Shown here one piece after another: positions 49,596 through 63,997 of a stretch of DNA of 64,000 nucleotides. The notes under the pieces were generated by a model that worked only from the letters and a program-made list of their open reading frames with translations, was not told the DNA's origin and ran no database searches. A program made the translations under genes and the position numbers. Source of the DNA: Chaetorhynchus papuensis (Eukaryota > Chordata > Aves > Passeriformes > Rhipiduridae); the NCBI GenBank assembly GCA_013396525.1, contig VWYX01000746.1, positions 25,212 to 89,211 of the forward strand. Direction: 5' to 3'. Position 1 is the stretch's first letter, and each line of letters begins with the position of its first letter.

Positions 49596-52500
49596 GACAA
49601 CACTGTCTGAGAGAAAACTGTAGAACAGACATGAAAACAGAGAAAATCAAGAGAAATCTAAAGTGAAACATCTTAGGAATGTAGCAGCTAAAGAACAGAA
49701 CTGAGAAACAGATTTGATAAAATTACCATTCAGACTGCTCTTCTGCTTTTTCATTCCTAGACACAGATTATTTTAAAGCTGAGATGCTCTTGGAAGACTT
49801 CCTAATCTTGGCAAATCTGAATACAGAAAAGAACTCCAACTTGCTTATTTTTGCAAAGCATATACTAAAGAATGTGTGCTTTGAGTAAGATTTGAATATA
49901 TCTGGATTTCTGTTTTCTTGGGTTTAATTGTACAGCCGTGCAAGACATTTTATTAAAAGAAATCTATAGAAAGAACAAGCAGCAACAACTCTTATAAACG
50001 GAACAATTTCTTACGAACTGAATAATTTCATATTGTACTTAGTAGTGAATGTGAAGTTGAAACTGCACAGCTTGAGGGGTTTTTCTTCTTGTATTTTTCG
50101 CTCCACAGTGGGCAGTTTTCTCAGGGAACAGCAAGCTGGAGGTCCTGTGCTGTACTGTAGCTCACTGAGGGATGAATTCAGGGCTTTACTCTCTACAGCT
50201 GCTGATTTAAGCACTTTGATTGAGCTATAATAGATTAAAAAGAGGAAAAAAAAAATCCAAGATGATAAAAAAATCTGAGCCACGCACTTCAGCATCAGTG
50301 AAGCACCTGTGGGATTGCTTCTCTCCAACATAAATGTCAAAGTTCATGGATGGGATGCAAAACCGCTGTCAGTGACTCAGGAAGATTAATGTATTAATAT
50401 GCCCTTAAATTCCCCGAGTCAAATTGGGCACCTACACCTGGAGAAACATGGCCCTGCCACACAGCCAAAGGGGCACACTCAACAAATCACTTACTGTGAA
50501 AAGGTCAGGAGGTGCTGAGAACCTGCTGGATTCATAAGGAAAACAAATCTTCAGAAGGAGACAGGTGGGGGACAAGGGACAAAGATGAAACTTGATATAA
50601 CCTACGTGGCTGTCAACTTCCACATTCGCCAATCCCTCTTGTACCTTCCTGTCAACAGCACCCATAGCTCTGTACCCACAGAACAATGAAACAGAAATGC
50701 CACAGAACAGTATCAATAATGAATTCATTAAGGCTAGAAATCCTGGCAACCATCAAGATTAAGGTATTTCAGCTTTTATGAAAAACAGCCTATTTTTGCC
50801 CTTCCACCTCTATGTAAAACCAGACATTTTCCAACAAATGCAGTCCCGCAGAATGGCCTGCTGCCTCAGAAGTTAATTTATTTTTCATCCATCTTGACAT
50901 AAAGGTCAAGATAGTAATGCTTCAGCATTTCAGGGTTTTGAGGCTGATAGTAACTGCACCAAACACATTAGCCTTGCATCTGCCTGGGGGTTTCAAAAGC
51001 TGCAAGGGGCCTCGTGGTGGATTTTCCACCTAAGAAAAGCAGGAGGTGTTTTTATTTTAGATATTTAAAAACAGTCAGCCACAACTCAAGAAACTTGTGA
51101 ACACCAGAGACTAAGGCCAGAGACAGGATCAGAAGCTCTTATGCTCATACAAAAAGTCATTTACACAATGGCTGCATGTTGAATCCTATTTACAAGTATC
51201 AACCACCTTGCAGAAGTGAATTACTTCGATGCATCTAAAAACGTCCAGCAACTAAAATACTAACAGTTAATAATTTAAAACTGTTCTGAAGATTTTAGTC
51301 TATTTCCCTCAATGACAATGAACAGGTGCACTTCACACACTCCATTTTTCCAACACTGCAGCTGGATCCACACCAATTTACATCGGTTTGTGTCTTCAGA
51401 GGTTTCTCCTTTGCTTTCAGTTCCTCTCCCTCACTCCATCCCTCCCCTCTGATATACATGCTCACACATGACCATCCCAAGTCTAAGATACATCAGAATG
51501 GGTGGAAAGATAAGAATTTGAAGTATGTATTAAATACATTTCTATTGACCAGTGACATAAGCTTAATAAATGATGTTGCCTGCAGGGCTATTGTCCATCA
51601 ACTTGCAATATGCCTCTTGACCTCTTGGATTATGACATGAAGGTCCATTAAAAATATTTTTCTCCAGTGCTTTCAAATATCATATGAATAGGAAAAGATA
51701 TGAAAATCCAGATTTTTAATTGGGAAGATGTAATTTAGAATGTTTTAAAGAGCCATTGGCAAACTACTTTTTTTTCAGTCTTTATTTAAGTTTAGTGACC
51801 TCTGCTATATATCTGAGACATAAGTGACAGCCTTCTGTCCTTGTTTAAATAATCAATGAATCTGCCATTGTTTATAAGGGTGAGTAGTTTTCTTCTTTTT
51901 AAAATCAAGATTTACTCATGAAAGCTGCGAAAAAGCACTAAAATTTGTCTGGACATACACAGTTAAAACCACTGTGAGTAAATCTGGATCTGAAGAATGT
52001 TAATGGAATGTAAACAGTGCAGAAATGTGTTCAGAAACCCTAGTTGATATTCGAATAACTGTTTGTTTTTCTATTCACAATACCAAGTAGACTGTAGAAC
52101 AAAGCTGTTAAATTATCTCAGCGATTAAACTGCTTATTGCTAAGTAGCTTTTTCCATTCTAATTGTCAGTTACTTAAATGCCTTTTTTAGAAATAGGAGC
52201 AGAAACCAGGATGCAGCACAGTTCTCAAGGTGAGACTTGGTAAAACAGTTTGAAAAGTTAAAAATGGAGCCTGGATGTTCTCACTTCTCACTGTGAGTCT
52301 AGCAACTTTCCAGCTGCTTCTAGAGAAGCACGGTGCAACTGAACAGAAGGGATGCAGGGCGTTTGACAAGCATTGCTTAGCACACGAGCAAGAGTTTGAC
52401 CGCTAGGCAGATGGGGTGGCTTTTTCAAACAGCCCAGTTAAAAATGAGTTAATGAAATAACTGAGTCCTGAGAAGGCTGCCATCTCTCCAAACGCACCTG

Positions 52501-52711
52501 CTTTCTGGGAGGCGGCAGGCACACGGCCAGCACGTGAAGGGCTGACAGGATGAACAGATTTTGCAGAAGAAAAGTGATACAGCGAGCTGAAAAGCCACAT
52601 CGCCAACTCTGCAGCACAAGAAACTCGTGCTGAGCATCAGTTCTTAGGTTTTAAAACAGAAGAATTTTTTTTTTTTTTCCAGAGTAGATTCCGGGAAGAC
52701 TGAAATGCCAT

Positions 52712-53152
52712 GAATCATAGAATGGTTTGGGTTGGAAGGGACCTTAAAAATCATCTACTTCCAAACCACCTGCCAAGGGCAGGGACACTTTCCAACAGAC
52801 CAGGTTGCTCAGAGCTCCATCCAGCCTGGCCTGGGACACTTCCAGGGATGAGTCACCCACAACTTCTCTGGGTCTCACCACCCTCACAGCAAAGAAATGT
52901 TTCCTAATATCTATTCTAAATCTACTCTCTTTCAGTTTGAAGCCATTTCCCCTTGTCCTGTCACTACATGCCCTTGTAAAAAGTCTCTCACCCTCTTTCT
53001 TGTGGGCTCCCTTCAGGTACTGGAAGGCCACAGTTAGGTCACCTTCTCTTTTCTGGGCTGAACAAACCCAATTTTCTCAGCTTTTCCTTGTAGGGGAGAT
53101 ACTCTGTCTCTCTAATCATCTTGTTGGCCTTTCTCTGGTTAACGTCCCTCCT
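52712..53152 (-). mobile_element. CR1 LINE 3' fragment, about 0.44 kb
   Basis: It begins gaatcatagaatggtttggg and ttggaagggaccttaaaaat and shares the block order of the 47.6-kb copy (cctgggacacttccaggga, aacttctctggg, ccttgtcctgtcactac, ttttctcagcttttccttgt). Same orientation as SYT9. A gap relative to the 47.6-kb copy in the gggcaccctgtgccagggcc region suggests an internal deletion or a different subfamily. Confidence 0.93.
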
Positions 53153-53649
53153 GTGCAACTACAAAGTTCCAAAGCAATTATAATCAACATCTGTAATGAA
53201 AAATTGAAGTCGAGGTTTTGATAAGTGTAGCAATTCTGGAATATCTAAGCAGAAAATCCGAGGAATGGTATTTATGTACAACCTTAAATGGTTCCTACAG
53301 TAAAGACTTGTACTTGTCTTCCATGCCCCAAGTGTTGCATTCCGTCTTCTTTTGGAATATTTAATTGTAATGGTATGTGCAATTGCTATCAAAGCTAATA
53401 GCCTCTTTCAAGTTGGAATTCTACAGATTTCAATCTTGCTGTGCTTTCTTCTAAAGCAAACTCTGCAGCATTTCTTTTATAATCTTTTATTATCAAAAGA
53501 CCATTTTCCATATTACATAATAATCTGATAATTAGCTGGATGGAGAATAGCAAAATAATTAACTGGATTAAAAGTAAGATCTAAACTAGTTTGAATATCC
53601 TGGAAATAAATTAATGGTATTTAGGCTTGTTTTTTCATTTGCAAAAGTT

Positions 53650-53855
53650 AAAAAAAAAAAAAAAAAAATCCTCTTTTCATCCAGCATTCTGGTAGAAGAT
53701 ATTTTCAATGTTTTAGACATACAATTATTGCCACTATTTGTCATATCCAGACAAAAAAAAAAAAAAAAAAATCCTCTTTTCATCCAGCATTCTGGTAGAA
53801 GATATTTTCAATGTTTTAGACATACAATTATTGCCACTATTTGTCATATCCAGAC
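53650..53855 (+). repeat. Perfect 103-bp tandem duplication including an A-run
   Basis: Copy 1 is 53650-53752 and copy 2 is 53753-53855. Each starts with a run of about 19 A, continues atcctcttttcatccagcat and ends gtcatatccagac. I see no mismatch between them outside the A-run. This implies a very recent duplication, polymorphism, or an assembly error. The Lys-rich frames across it are artefacts. Confidence 0.95.
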
Positions 53856-56800
53856 TCTTGGAGATATTTTGCACTTGCAGCAAGTAGAATCTACATTCTC
53901 TACCAGAAAATGTATTCTACTGGATTTGCATTTTCTTTAATTAATTTAGCTTGATCTGTATCTTACATCCTGAAATTATTTTTCTCCAGAAAAAATGAGA
54001 ACACCTAGTTTCTTTACATGAGGAACTAAAGAGTATCCTCTGCTTTATCAAGGACAGCAAGGAAATTTATGATTAGGTCTTCCTTGAACAATCCACTATG
54101 ACATGAAAAGAGCACGTGCTCTCAGTCTAAACTTGAGAACCAGACCTGTCCTCCAACATCCAGCCCCTGGATGACAGCAGGAGACAATGCAGCTCTTCAT
54201 TCCTGGGAAGGAAAATTTTGCAGATTCCTGTTGTTGATCTGTGAGAAGGGCTTCACCTTTTTTTTTTTTTTGCTGTCCTAGACTGTTTCTTGGCAAAGCT
54301 CTTTGTTTTATCGAGGTTTCTAGACAGTCCATGCTAATTCTGGAGCTTTGGCTGTTTAAACAGAAAATATTGCCAGGATAAACTGGCAGAGGAATTCATG
54401 TGAGCCATTCAGTGCTGCTTCCACCCTGTGACCTAGAGGATGTGGAGCAAATACATTCCTTTAAAGAATTCCTGCCCAGTTCCACGTGCAGAAGGAACTG
54501 CTCTGTCTTACAGACAGCACAAGAACTTGTTAACTTCGGTCCTTAACCACACTGGTGTGCAGCAAATCCAGCTCCTCTCGCCGTGCCACACAAGTTGGCA
54601 ACAGAGATTGACTTGTCGTGCCTTTACGCACAAGTTGCTGTCCCTGAAGCCAGGGAGATTTCATCTAGAGGAGGGCTGTGAGTTTGGAACATGAACAGTG
54701 TTAAAGTCTCTGTATTTTTCTACTCTGAAGAGAAGTCCCCCACTACAAAAGTCCCCTTACTTTGAGTTGTTTTTTGTAAGCAATTAAGTCCCCATTTCTG
54801 AGAACCAAACAAGCCAGTAATGTGCTGTGTGCGCTTTAGAATAAATACAGTATAGCAATTACAGTTAATTGCATACGAGATTCTCAGCGAGACCGGGCAC
54901 GAAACAAAGGTGACAAGCAATTTACCAGACTGCACTTTCAGTGCCAAAATCAATTACAACATCCCAAATCCTGTAAACATTAATAGTAAACTATGTGTCG
55001 TTGTGCATCTTGGACTGGTGTCCAGCATGTAGTGTCTGGTGGCGTTTAGCTACAGGGAAGATGCAGTAACCACTCCTTTAAAAGTCTACAGCACGTGTTT
55101 ATAGAGGGAGAACAAAATATCTGCATGTACATATATTGCTGCTGCTGCCAGCAGCTCCAGCATGTTTAGGCCAGCCTCTGGGTGTCATTGATAGCGTAAA
55201 TACAGAGTAATAATTAATTACTAGGCAATGCTAACCAAAGCAGAATGAGGCTGAGTATGAGGCTGAATTCACAGCACTGAGCTTATTATTCAATTTGGCT
55301 CACTATTAGAGGATAGTGCCAGGGGATTACAAATCCCTCTGGGGGTTATTCTGCAGTGAAATACCACCAGTTGCACAGTATCCTACTTCTCCTAAAACAG
55401 AATTTCAAATGTGCTATGTTCACTCAAGCAATAAACAAGAAAGAGAAGATAAACAACCTTTCCAGAGAGAGAAATTATAATCATGGTGTAGGGCACAGTT
55501 CTTTTAAGACGGGTTCAATTACAATCAGTGATACACTTTTCACATGATGCACGCACCAGGCTCTCCAGGTGGATGCACACAAACAAACGGGATGTAGAGG
55601 AGGGACCATCAGCCTTGCATCCTTCTTCCTGCAGACTCATGGCTGCTCTTCCTTGGGCCTGTTCCAAGGGGAGAACCACTGCTCTCCTTACCTCCCTCCC
55701 TGAATTACAGGGAGTGTGAAGGAAATGTTGGTGTCAGGCCCTTGTTCCTAGAAGAAACAGGAACACCACTGCTGCGGGATACTTAAGAAAACAGCATGGA
55801 AACACTGAGCTTTCATGTCTTCTCTCCTCGCCCAAGACTTGCTCAGCTGGACTGCTCTCAGATCTGGGGAATTCCTGGGCTTTGAAGAACTTAAAACATT
55901 CTGCTACTTTTGAGGGAAAAACAAACACAACGGATGGTAAATTTATAGCCACAGTTTTTTCATCTTCTGGTCTCTAAAAATAGGAGTGGGGGCTTCTCAT
56001 TTCCCCAGAGACAGCTACATCCCACTCTTCTTGCTACCTGGAATGCACTGATGGGATTTGCTAATTTTTCAGCCACTTCCGTGGAATATTTTTAAGATAA
56101 TTTTTTGAGGACTTAGTACTTTTTCCTTTGTCATCCAACACAGGTAGATAAGGACCCACCAATATCTGCTTCTTATCCTTGTTCCACATGACCCCTCAAA
56201 ATAAATAAAGAAAATGAGGTGGAATGAATAAAATAAAATCACTCGTCTGATAGCTTGATTATATTAGGAAAAAATATACCCAAAACTGAATTACATGAAC
56301 ATTACTTTGAATCTTTTCTTTAGAGTCAGGTGCTTGTATACATCCTTTTCTCAGGAAGTCCTTGTGATCCTATGTCCTTAAAACAATTCCTACCATTGGG
56401 TTGACTCTGATGATTGTAGGAAAAAAGGGAATAATACTTTTAATGACTAAAATGAGAATGTTAAGAAAACAGAAGACATCTGTAAGCATGATATAACATT
56501 CATTAAGAAAAAAACTGACAAAAAGAAAAAAGAAGGGAAAAGAACCAAGCACTTCCAAAAACTGCATGTTCCAATCTTCCAGAATTGTGAAAGCAGTGCT
56601 GTTAGTGAGTTGTTGAGTAGAGCTACCCACTGTTAATTTCTCTAGACAACTTTCATGTCAGGGGTGGGCGATTAATTCTGTAAGTTTCCTAAACATGAGC
56701 ACAACATACATTGAGGTATACTGAAATGAATAAACAAATATATATATCCTCAAGAACAAATAAACTGAGCCAGTAAAAATATACTGTTTAATCTCAAATG

Positions 56801-59800
56801 TGATGGGAACACAAACCAGAAATGGGGCACTTTAAAAACGTGTCCCTCTCCAAGAAAAATACATTTTATTCTGCATTTCTGCTACAATAATGTGAACAGG
56901 ATTACCATGACCATATTCCTTTCAGTTTCAGTCTCAAATGGTGTCACACCAAGATGTGCATTTGCAATCCAAGCCAGGCCATGAGAGCAAACACTCAAAA
57001 CTCTTCTGCTGAAAATGGGGCAGTAAATGGCAAAATGCTGGGATATGCAAACGATTACCTCAAGTTACCCTGCTGGAGCTGTTGCTGTGTCAGATACAGG
57101 CTGGAGTGTGTGGCATGATTTGAGTCTGAGAATGCAAATCCAAGCCTGCAAAAAGGTATCATGAATAAATTCCACAGCTAAACATACGAGGCCCAGCACA
57201 GAAATAGAAGTTTTGAAATCCTCCTTATGCTTTTATTTAGTTCCATTTTGAATGTGTATTCCACAAAATCACTGCCTCTCAATTATGGCTTCCTTGCTGA
57301 TAACAGAGGCACATTTCTATTTGCTAACCTACACAGGAGGAAAATGTATTCTGTTTATTATTTATAAGAGTAAAGTGCTGAGAGGCCCCAATAGAGCCAA
57401 AGCCTCTTGTTTTGTGTTTGCTATGAAAATAGAGCGAGCCACATTCAGGCAGGCTACTTTCCACCTAAATCCTTGGGCCCACTGTTTTCTCCTGCCTGCT
57501 TTTTAGGCAGTTTTCTGCTCAGTGCTTTACTGCCATCACACTTGAGACATGCCCTGCTTTCTCTGCTGATTACAGACATGGCATTAGATGGAATTTTTAC
57601 TGCATAACAGTACTGAAAAAGCAGCTGAAAGGGTGGGGGAAAACAGCACTGACAGATTTCTATGAGATCACATCTCAAGTGCCCGGCAAAATTAAAATAA
57701 ACAGCCTAAGTTTTCACAGTCCCCAGCCAGTAATCAATTCCAGCCAACTACACCATGACTCCTGCCTCTAAACAACATCCCTGAGTCAAACACATTTGTA
57801 TTAACATCTTGTTGAGTACTATTTGATTGGGAGGATTTAGAGGCAGGCATCTCCTGTGCTGTTTTGTTGTTCACAGACCTCCTCAGCCGGGGTGAAGTCC
57901 TTCCATTACCTTGAACCAAGTGCATCAGCATCGTTCCTTTCATTCAATTGCTGAGTCAGGAAATGCTCTGTCAAAGCTTGCTTCTTCCCCTTATTTTTTT
58001 TTCCCAAGGCTAACAGGTAAAAGAATTAAGCAACATTTGGGTCTTTAAAAACAACAACATTAATATTTACCTCAGGATGACCTAGGGATTTAGGATCTAT
58101 TTGCTGTCATTTACTGGGAACAATCTTCTTGAAACGCTGTGAAAGGGGTGCTTCCCTGTTCATCAAGGCTGGTTATGCAACACTTCTGTATCTAACATTT
58201 TTTTCTATTCCCGTCCTAATAAAACTATTTTTATTTATTAGCAACATTTCCAATTTTAACAACCCCAGCACGTGCTACACTACGCACAATGAATGCAAGA
58301 TCTTACGTGAATACCCACTTTGAGGTGATGCTCCTTTTAACATCAATGATTCTGTGATTGCAATTATTAGTTGCCAACCATGCTTCAAACTGCTGGGACT
58401 GCCACAAAAAAGAAAGAATTGCTCCTCTTTCACAGCTTGGGAAGTTTTATACTGCTGGAGTCCAAGGACTTACATATTTCCCAGATGCAGCTGGCTGTTC
58501 TTGTTGTCACGCACTCCACTGCACTCCTTTACTGATGGCTTTATCACATCCAGTTTGCTCACATATCTTTCAGATAGCATTTTAAGGCACTAATTTTTCA
58601 GCTTTCTGATCTGCTTTGATTGGTGAGAAAATAAAAAGAGATTTTCACCGGCCTTGATACAGCAGTGAAGACTTGAGAAAGGAAAAGAGCAGAGGATGGA
58701 GGGACTGCACAGCTTCTTTGTCCCTCCATCTCCTGTACAAATATGTCATAGCAGATACTGTCAGCAGGGTTGGGGAGAAGAAGCAGACAATGGAGAAGGA
58801 AAAGGGAAGAGAGCTGTTAAATTCACCCTTGGCAAAAACATCTCACAAAGTCAGCAAGACCGTCCTGAGAGGAAATCCAGTGTGGGAGAAAACGGGGGAT
58901 GCTGCTCAAGAGAACAGGACCTGGTGAAATAAAAGGCAGTACCGATTTGGGGTTTTGAATTCCCTAATTCCCCTCCTCCCTGGCTCTCATGATTTTGAAT
59001 GAAACATTAATACTGCTTCAGATGCTTCTTCCCTCCAAGGCCAATCAGCTGCTCGGCAGGGCGTGAAGCGGTTGTTCATTTGAACAGCTAACGAGGGAGT
59101 GGAAGGACAGAGCTAATTCTAAGGCTTTTCCAGCACTGCTGAAGCTCACATTTGCCTTGACACACAGGGAATGACCTGAAGAGCCTCTCTCCACTTTGGA
59201 AGAAGAGGAGTGGTGCTGTGTTAATTCTGCATAAACAAGCCCGACTAGTCAGAAGGGATAATTTTTCACAGCACGGCCGTAAACATCCAGTTTTAAGACT
59301 GGAGTAGACACCTCGTCCTGCTTAGTGCCATGGCAACAACTACCACTGGAAATCTTCCTCATAGAGAGGGGTACAGAAAAAAGGGAGGTAAAACTGCCAA
59401 ACGACCGAAAATGTCAAATCCCAAGGCTTCCATTTTAACAAAATTGCTGTTCCTTCTCTCAGTGCACAGAGCCTTCAGGATAAGAAGTGAATCCCGAGAC
59501 TGAATCTTGGATGTTCCTGAAGGTGAAAAACTGCTTCCCCTTAATCTGGCAAGGAAAGTGAAGTTGAAGTGGCTGAGGATGCTGCTGGTTCTGTTGCTGT
59601 TAAGGTCTGTTCTGGTTTCCAGCTCCCAAGAAAAAGAGAAAAGAAGGAAGAAAAATACATCAAAGGAAGAAAGAGCAGTTTTTGTTCTCAGTGCTGGGTC
59701 TGACTTTTAACAACGCTACAGAAGGACTGATAGAGTAATCACTATCAAATGGCTCTGGCAAACCTATACCTGTGCCCTGCTATTTTGGGAACTGCTTTTA

Positions 59801-62800
59801 GCTATTTTATCATCTCTGGCTCCTAGCAGCAGCAGGAAAGAAATCATCTTGACTAGTCAATTCGCTCTTTATAACACAATGACAACAGAACAAGAGACAG
59901 GTACAGAACGAATAAGGTAGGCAGGAACAAGACATTAACTTGAGAATGAGAGCAGATATAAAAATGTTACACCTTCTGCAGCTAAGAGGAGCTGGCAGGA
60001 ACAGTGATGCTGCTGCACAGGGAAGAGTCAAGGTGACAGGTTTTCCTTATTAGGGGAAGCCACAATGGCCAAGCTTCCTCTTTCCTGATTAGCCCCAGCC
60101 CAACTGTCAGCATCAAATCATGAATTCTCAGGCTGGCTTAGAAAACCACTGAACCCACAAAAAACCCCCTAGTCAACAATCAAACCATTAATAGGACCCC
60201 AAGACAGACAAAGAATATGGACAGATCTGCTTTATCTTTTTTTTTTCTACAGCAAACTCCACAAAGAAGCTCAAAAGGCTTCTAAAATCAGGACAAAAAA
60301 AAAAAAAGGCAAGTTTTAGTGTAATATAAAACAGAAATAGATATTCTTACAACAGAGATATAACACAGTATATCCACAACCTTTCCTGTCCACTATGTCC
60401 TCACAGGCAGGTCCTCAAAACGCCAGGCTTCACTTCTGCTAACTCTAATTTCCAAGGGACAGCAAGTCTGCTTGGTGCTCTTTGGTCCCTTAGGAATACG
60501 AGTGATATCTCTCTCTCCAGAGGCTTGGCTGCCTGTTCTGCTCCTCACGTCCACCTCCTGAGCAGAACAAGTGACAGGCACCATGCTCGTGCCTGCTGCA
60601 GCTCGATGTTTCACCCCTCTTTATTTGTGAAACACCTATGGACTCAGAACAAACAAAACAAGGTCAGCCCCTCCCCTTCTGTTTGCCTGCTAAGGCTAAT
60701 TTCTCATCTCCACTCTTTTTAGCTCATTAGTCATCTTTAATATTTGTCAACTTAAAATGAAAACAGAAAGGAAGAAAAGTTTACATTAGACTTGTGTTAT
60801 CATGGATGCCTCAGTGGCATCTGGAGAAATAGGAACCTTTCTTGATGGCATGATCCATTGCAGGAGAGAGCACAATCACAGAAGTAAACAAAATTTGAGC
60901 AACTGGTTTAGATTTGTGTCTTGTATTACCCCAAGTAAATTGGTATAGCTTAAAAAACCAGAATTGTACTGATAAGAGAATTTTCTTTTTAGTGGTTTAC
61001 ATATTCTTGAAGCAACACCAGATTTGTTTTGTCTTGTATTTAGTTGCTAATGGACCTAAAATCTCTTTACAACAGGTAAGAACTGCCACAATGCCACTGC
61101 TACACACTTCCTACATCAGCCCTACTACAGGGAATAGGATAGCACTCAGCAAGAACAACTCAATACCTGCTGCATTTCCCTGCAGCCAGGCTCAGGAAAC
61201 ACTCTCTTCCTTTATGCTGTGGAGAGAGGACTTAGCATAATGAATACTTGAGATCAGCCTGTTTAGGGTTGGCTTCCCAAAAAGAGCTAGAAAAACTAGG
61301 CATTAATCTTATCCATTCCACTTCTGTAGGGGAAAAAAAATAAACTCCTCTTTTAAATGGGTAAAACATCTGCTGCAAATGGAAACAGAAGACTATAAGA
61401 CTGTTGGTCTCATTGATCATTTTCTAATTAGCATTGTACATTCCTTTCTGTAATAGTAGGATAATTTGTACAGAATTGCAAGTTGTAATTATTTATAAAA
61501 TTGGATAGACGTGAGAAGCAGCTTTTGGAACGTCTTAATATGTATTGTTGAAATCATGAACTCCATAGCCATGAACCTCTTGCAAACAACAAAAGAAGCA
61601 GAAAGTTTTAGAAGAAAACTCTAAAGGAATTTAATACAGCTGCAGACAGATGCCCAGTGAGACAACAAGAGTGCAAGACGGGTCAAACCTTATGCACTGA
61701 TTGATTACACAGCTACTGGAACTCTTACTGCATTCTGAAATCACACTAAATGCGAGAAGAAAAACCATATTGCTGAAGTCAGAGAACTAAAACAGAGATG
61801 AATTAAAGAGATTAGAGATGGGGCAGTAAATAAAATGAGATGCTGCTTCAGAAATGGAGTGGGAACACCCAGATGGGCAAACACCTGAAACGTTGGTATA
61901 TGCACATATAATTTAGGAAAAGGATGGAGAAACCAGGCACAAAGTAACCTGGGTGGGAATGATGAAGACTGGCTTACCAGAAGAAACTTTCAAAGACAAA
62001 TATTTAGTGTTTTTTATACACACAGGAAAGGTCCATCACAGGGGGAAAGGAAGTATTTAGGGGAGTTTCACAGAATGTAAGACAGAAATAGGATATTCTA
62101 AACAAACTCCCTGATGGAAATGTAACAAACTGAAGAAACATATTTCCAAGAGAAGTCCGAGAGGCTTTCTTTTTGTGTGCATGTGCAACTCAACAGGAAA
62201 AAAAAAAAGAAAGTGACAAAGTATCATGGCAGGAATTATCCTATTTCAAATCCTCATTCTTCTTATTTTAAACGCCCTTTGAAAGTTTTAACTGCAACAT
62301 CATTAGCGCCTGACTTTTTTTTCTTACTATGGTGGATTTACAGCAATAATCTGAAAGCTTTTTCTGACAGATTATAGACTCTTCCAACATTTATCTTTGG
62401 TAGACACACATCAGCTGTAAATTGGCTTAAAGCACACAGACACACATGCCAGTTTCGACTGCATCTACCGTATTTCTGAATTCCAGCTCACCTTGGGAGG
62501 TAAACAGGATCAAATCCTGCAGTGCACACGTCTGTGAAAGGAAGCCAAACTGATCTCACTTGCCTAATGAATGCCTAAATCCAAAAAAAAGAGGCAGCTG
62601 AACGTCTTGAGCTGCTTAAACCACACAATACCCAGTGTGACTACAATAGCAGTGGTAACGAATGTGCAAACCACCACCTGTTACACACAACACTTTCCTT
62701 CTGCACTCTCCAAATAAATGGATCAAGCACTTTCTACTTAGCGGCACAATAAGCATGCAAAAAAGATTGATCTTGGAAAATGATGAACTTCAGGAACTGC

Positions 62801-63961
62801 CGTTGCAACTGAGAGCGCTCCTTCCATCTGTAATTAATTATTCTAAATTCTCATCCCTCGGACTAAAATTTTGTTAGCAATATGAAAGGGACATAAAGCT
62901 TTACATCAAAATAATCTCTCTTTATCTCTTTGGCCTAAATAAAGCCACAGAAGAGCTTAAATTAATGACAGAATATAGCAATGTTCTTAAGTACAGCTTT
63001 GCACTACATCATCAATGATCATTATTTTCAGCAGGCGAAGAGCTAAACCCCAGAAATGTGGTTTTAAACAAAAATACATAAATTGCAGTTTATGCTCAGC
63101 CTCTGTGTATTACACACCAAAGCTGGTACAGAGCTGCACAGCCTCGAGACTGAGTTTAACCAGATCTGCTGTTATGACCACAATAATTTAGGACTTACAT
63201 TTCTACGTCTCTGAATTGTCAGTGTAATTAAACTAACACAAATTAGTTTGGAAAGGAATTTTCCAGAAAGCTATCGGGGGGAACATGTGGCTGATCATCT
63301 GTAGTTGGGTCACTAAATGTGTGGATCACGCAAATATGTAACAATTCAGTATTCTACCATAATAAAATTCTAAAAATATCATTATTGTAACACAAGTTTA
63401 TGGGCTTTTAGGAATGAATAACCCATAAATCTGTTACAGTAACACCTCTGCTTAAGCAAACAGAGCTTTGTGTGCCAAATGTAAACTGTGGCCTGCACAA
63501 AGATTATGGGTAATTGTAAGGAAAGCATAATTAAAAAATTCTTTCCCTTCTCCCCCCATCTATGAGGAATGTGCAAATCCCAGTGAAATAACAACTATGA
63601 CAAATGCAGTGATCAAGATGTAGTGGCAAAACCAGTTTGTATGTACAAGGGCTAAATTTAGCCTACTGCTCCTCATCAGCAAAACTGGCACTTAAGATGG
63701 GAATTCAGGTGTAAGACAGACTGTATGCTATTAGGCATCCTAATCTTCCAAGGTCATTACTCCTCAGGTTGTTTTCAATGAGAGATATTTTTTGTTACTT
63801 GCAGTTGAAAAGAACCCCTTTTTCCTTCATGTTTGCTGCACACGTAGGAAAAATCTTGCATAAACTGTGTGATGACTGTAGAGAGAACTGATTTCAGATG
63901 CAGTTATTCTAACTTGTAGCATTACTTCACAAATGGGCTTGCAATGGCTTCAGGAAATAAG

Positions 63962-63997
63962 TATATTATATATATATGTATGTATATATATATATAC
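63962..63997. repeat. (TA)n-rich simple repeat at window edge
   Basis: TATATTATATATATATG followed by TATGTATATATATATATAC; it may continue past the edge. Confidence 0.85.

Noticed and set aside
58320..58365. Possible + strand CR1 tail (gattctgtgatt)
   Set aside because: Only about a dozen bases match the CR1 terminus, too short to support.
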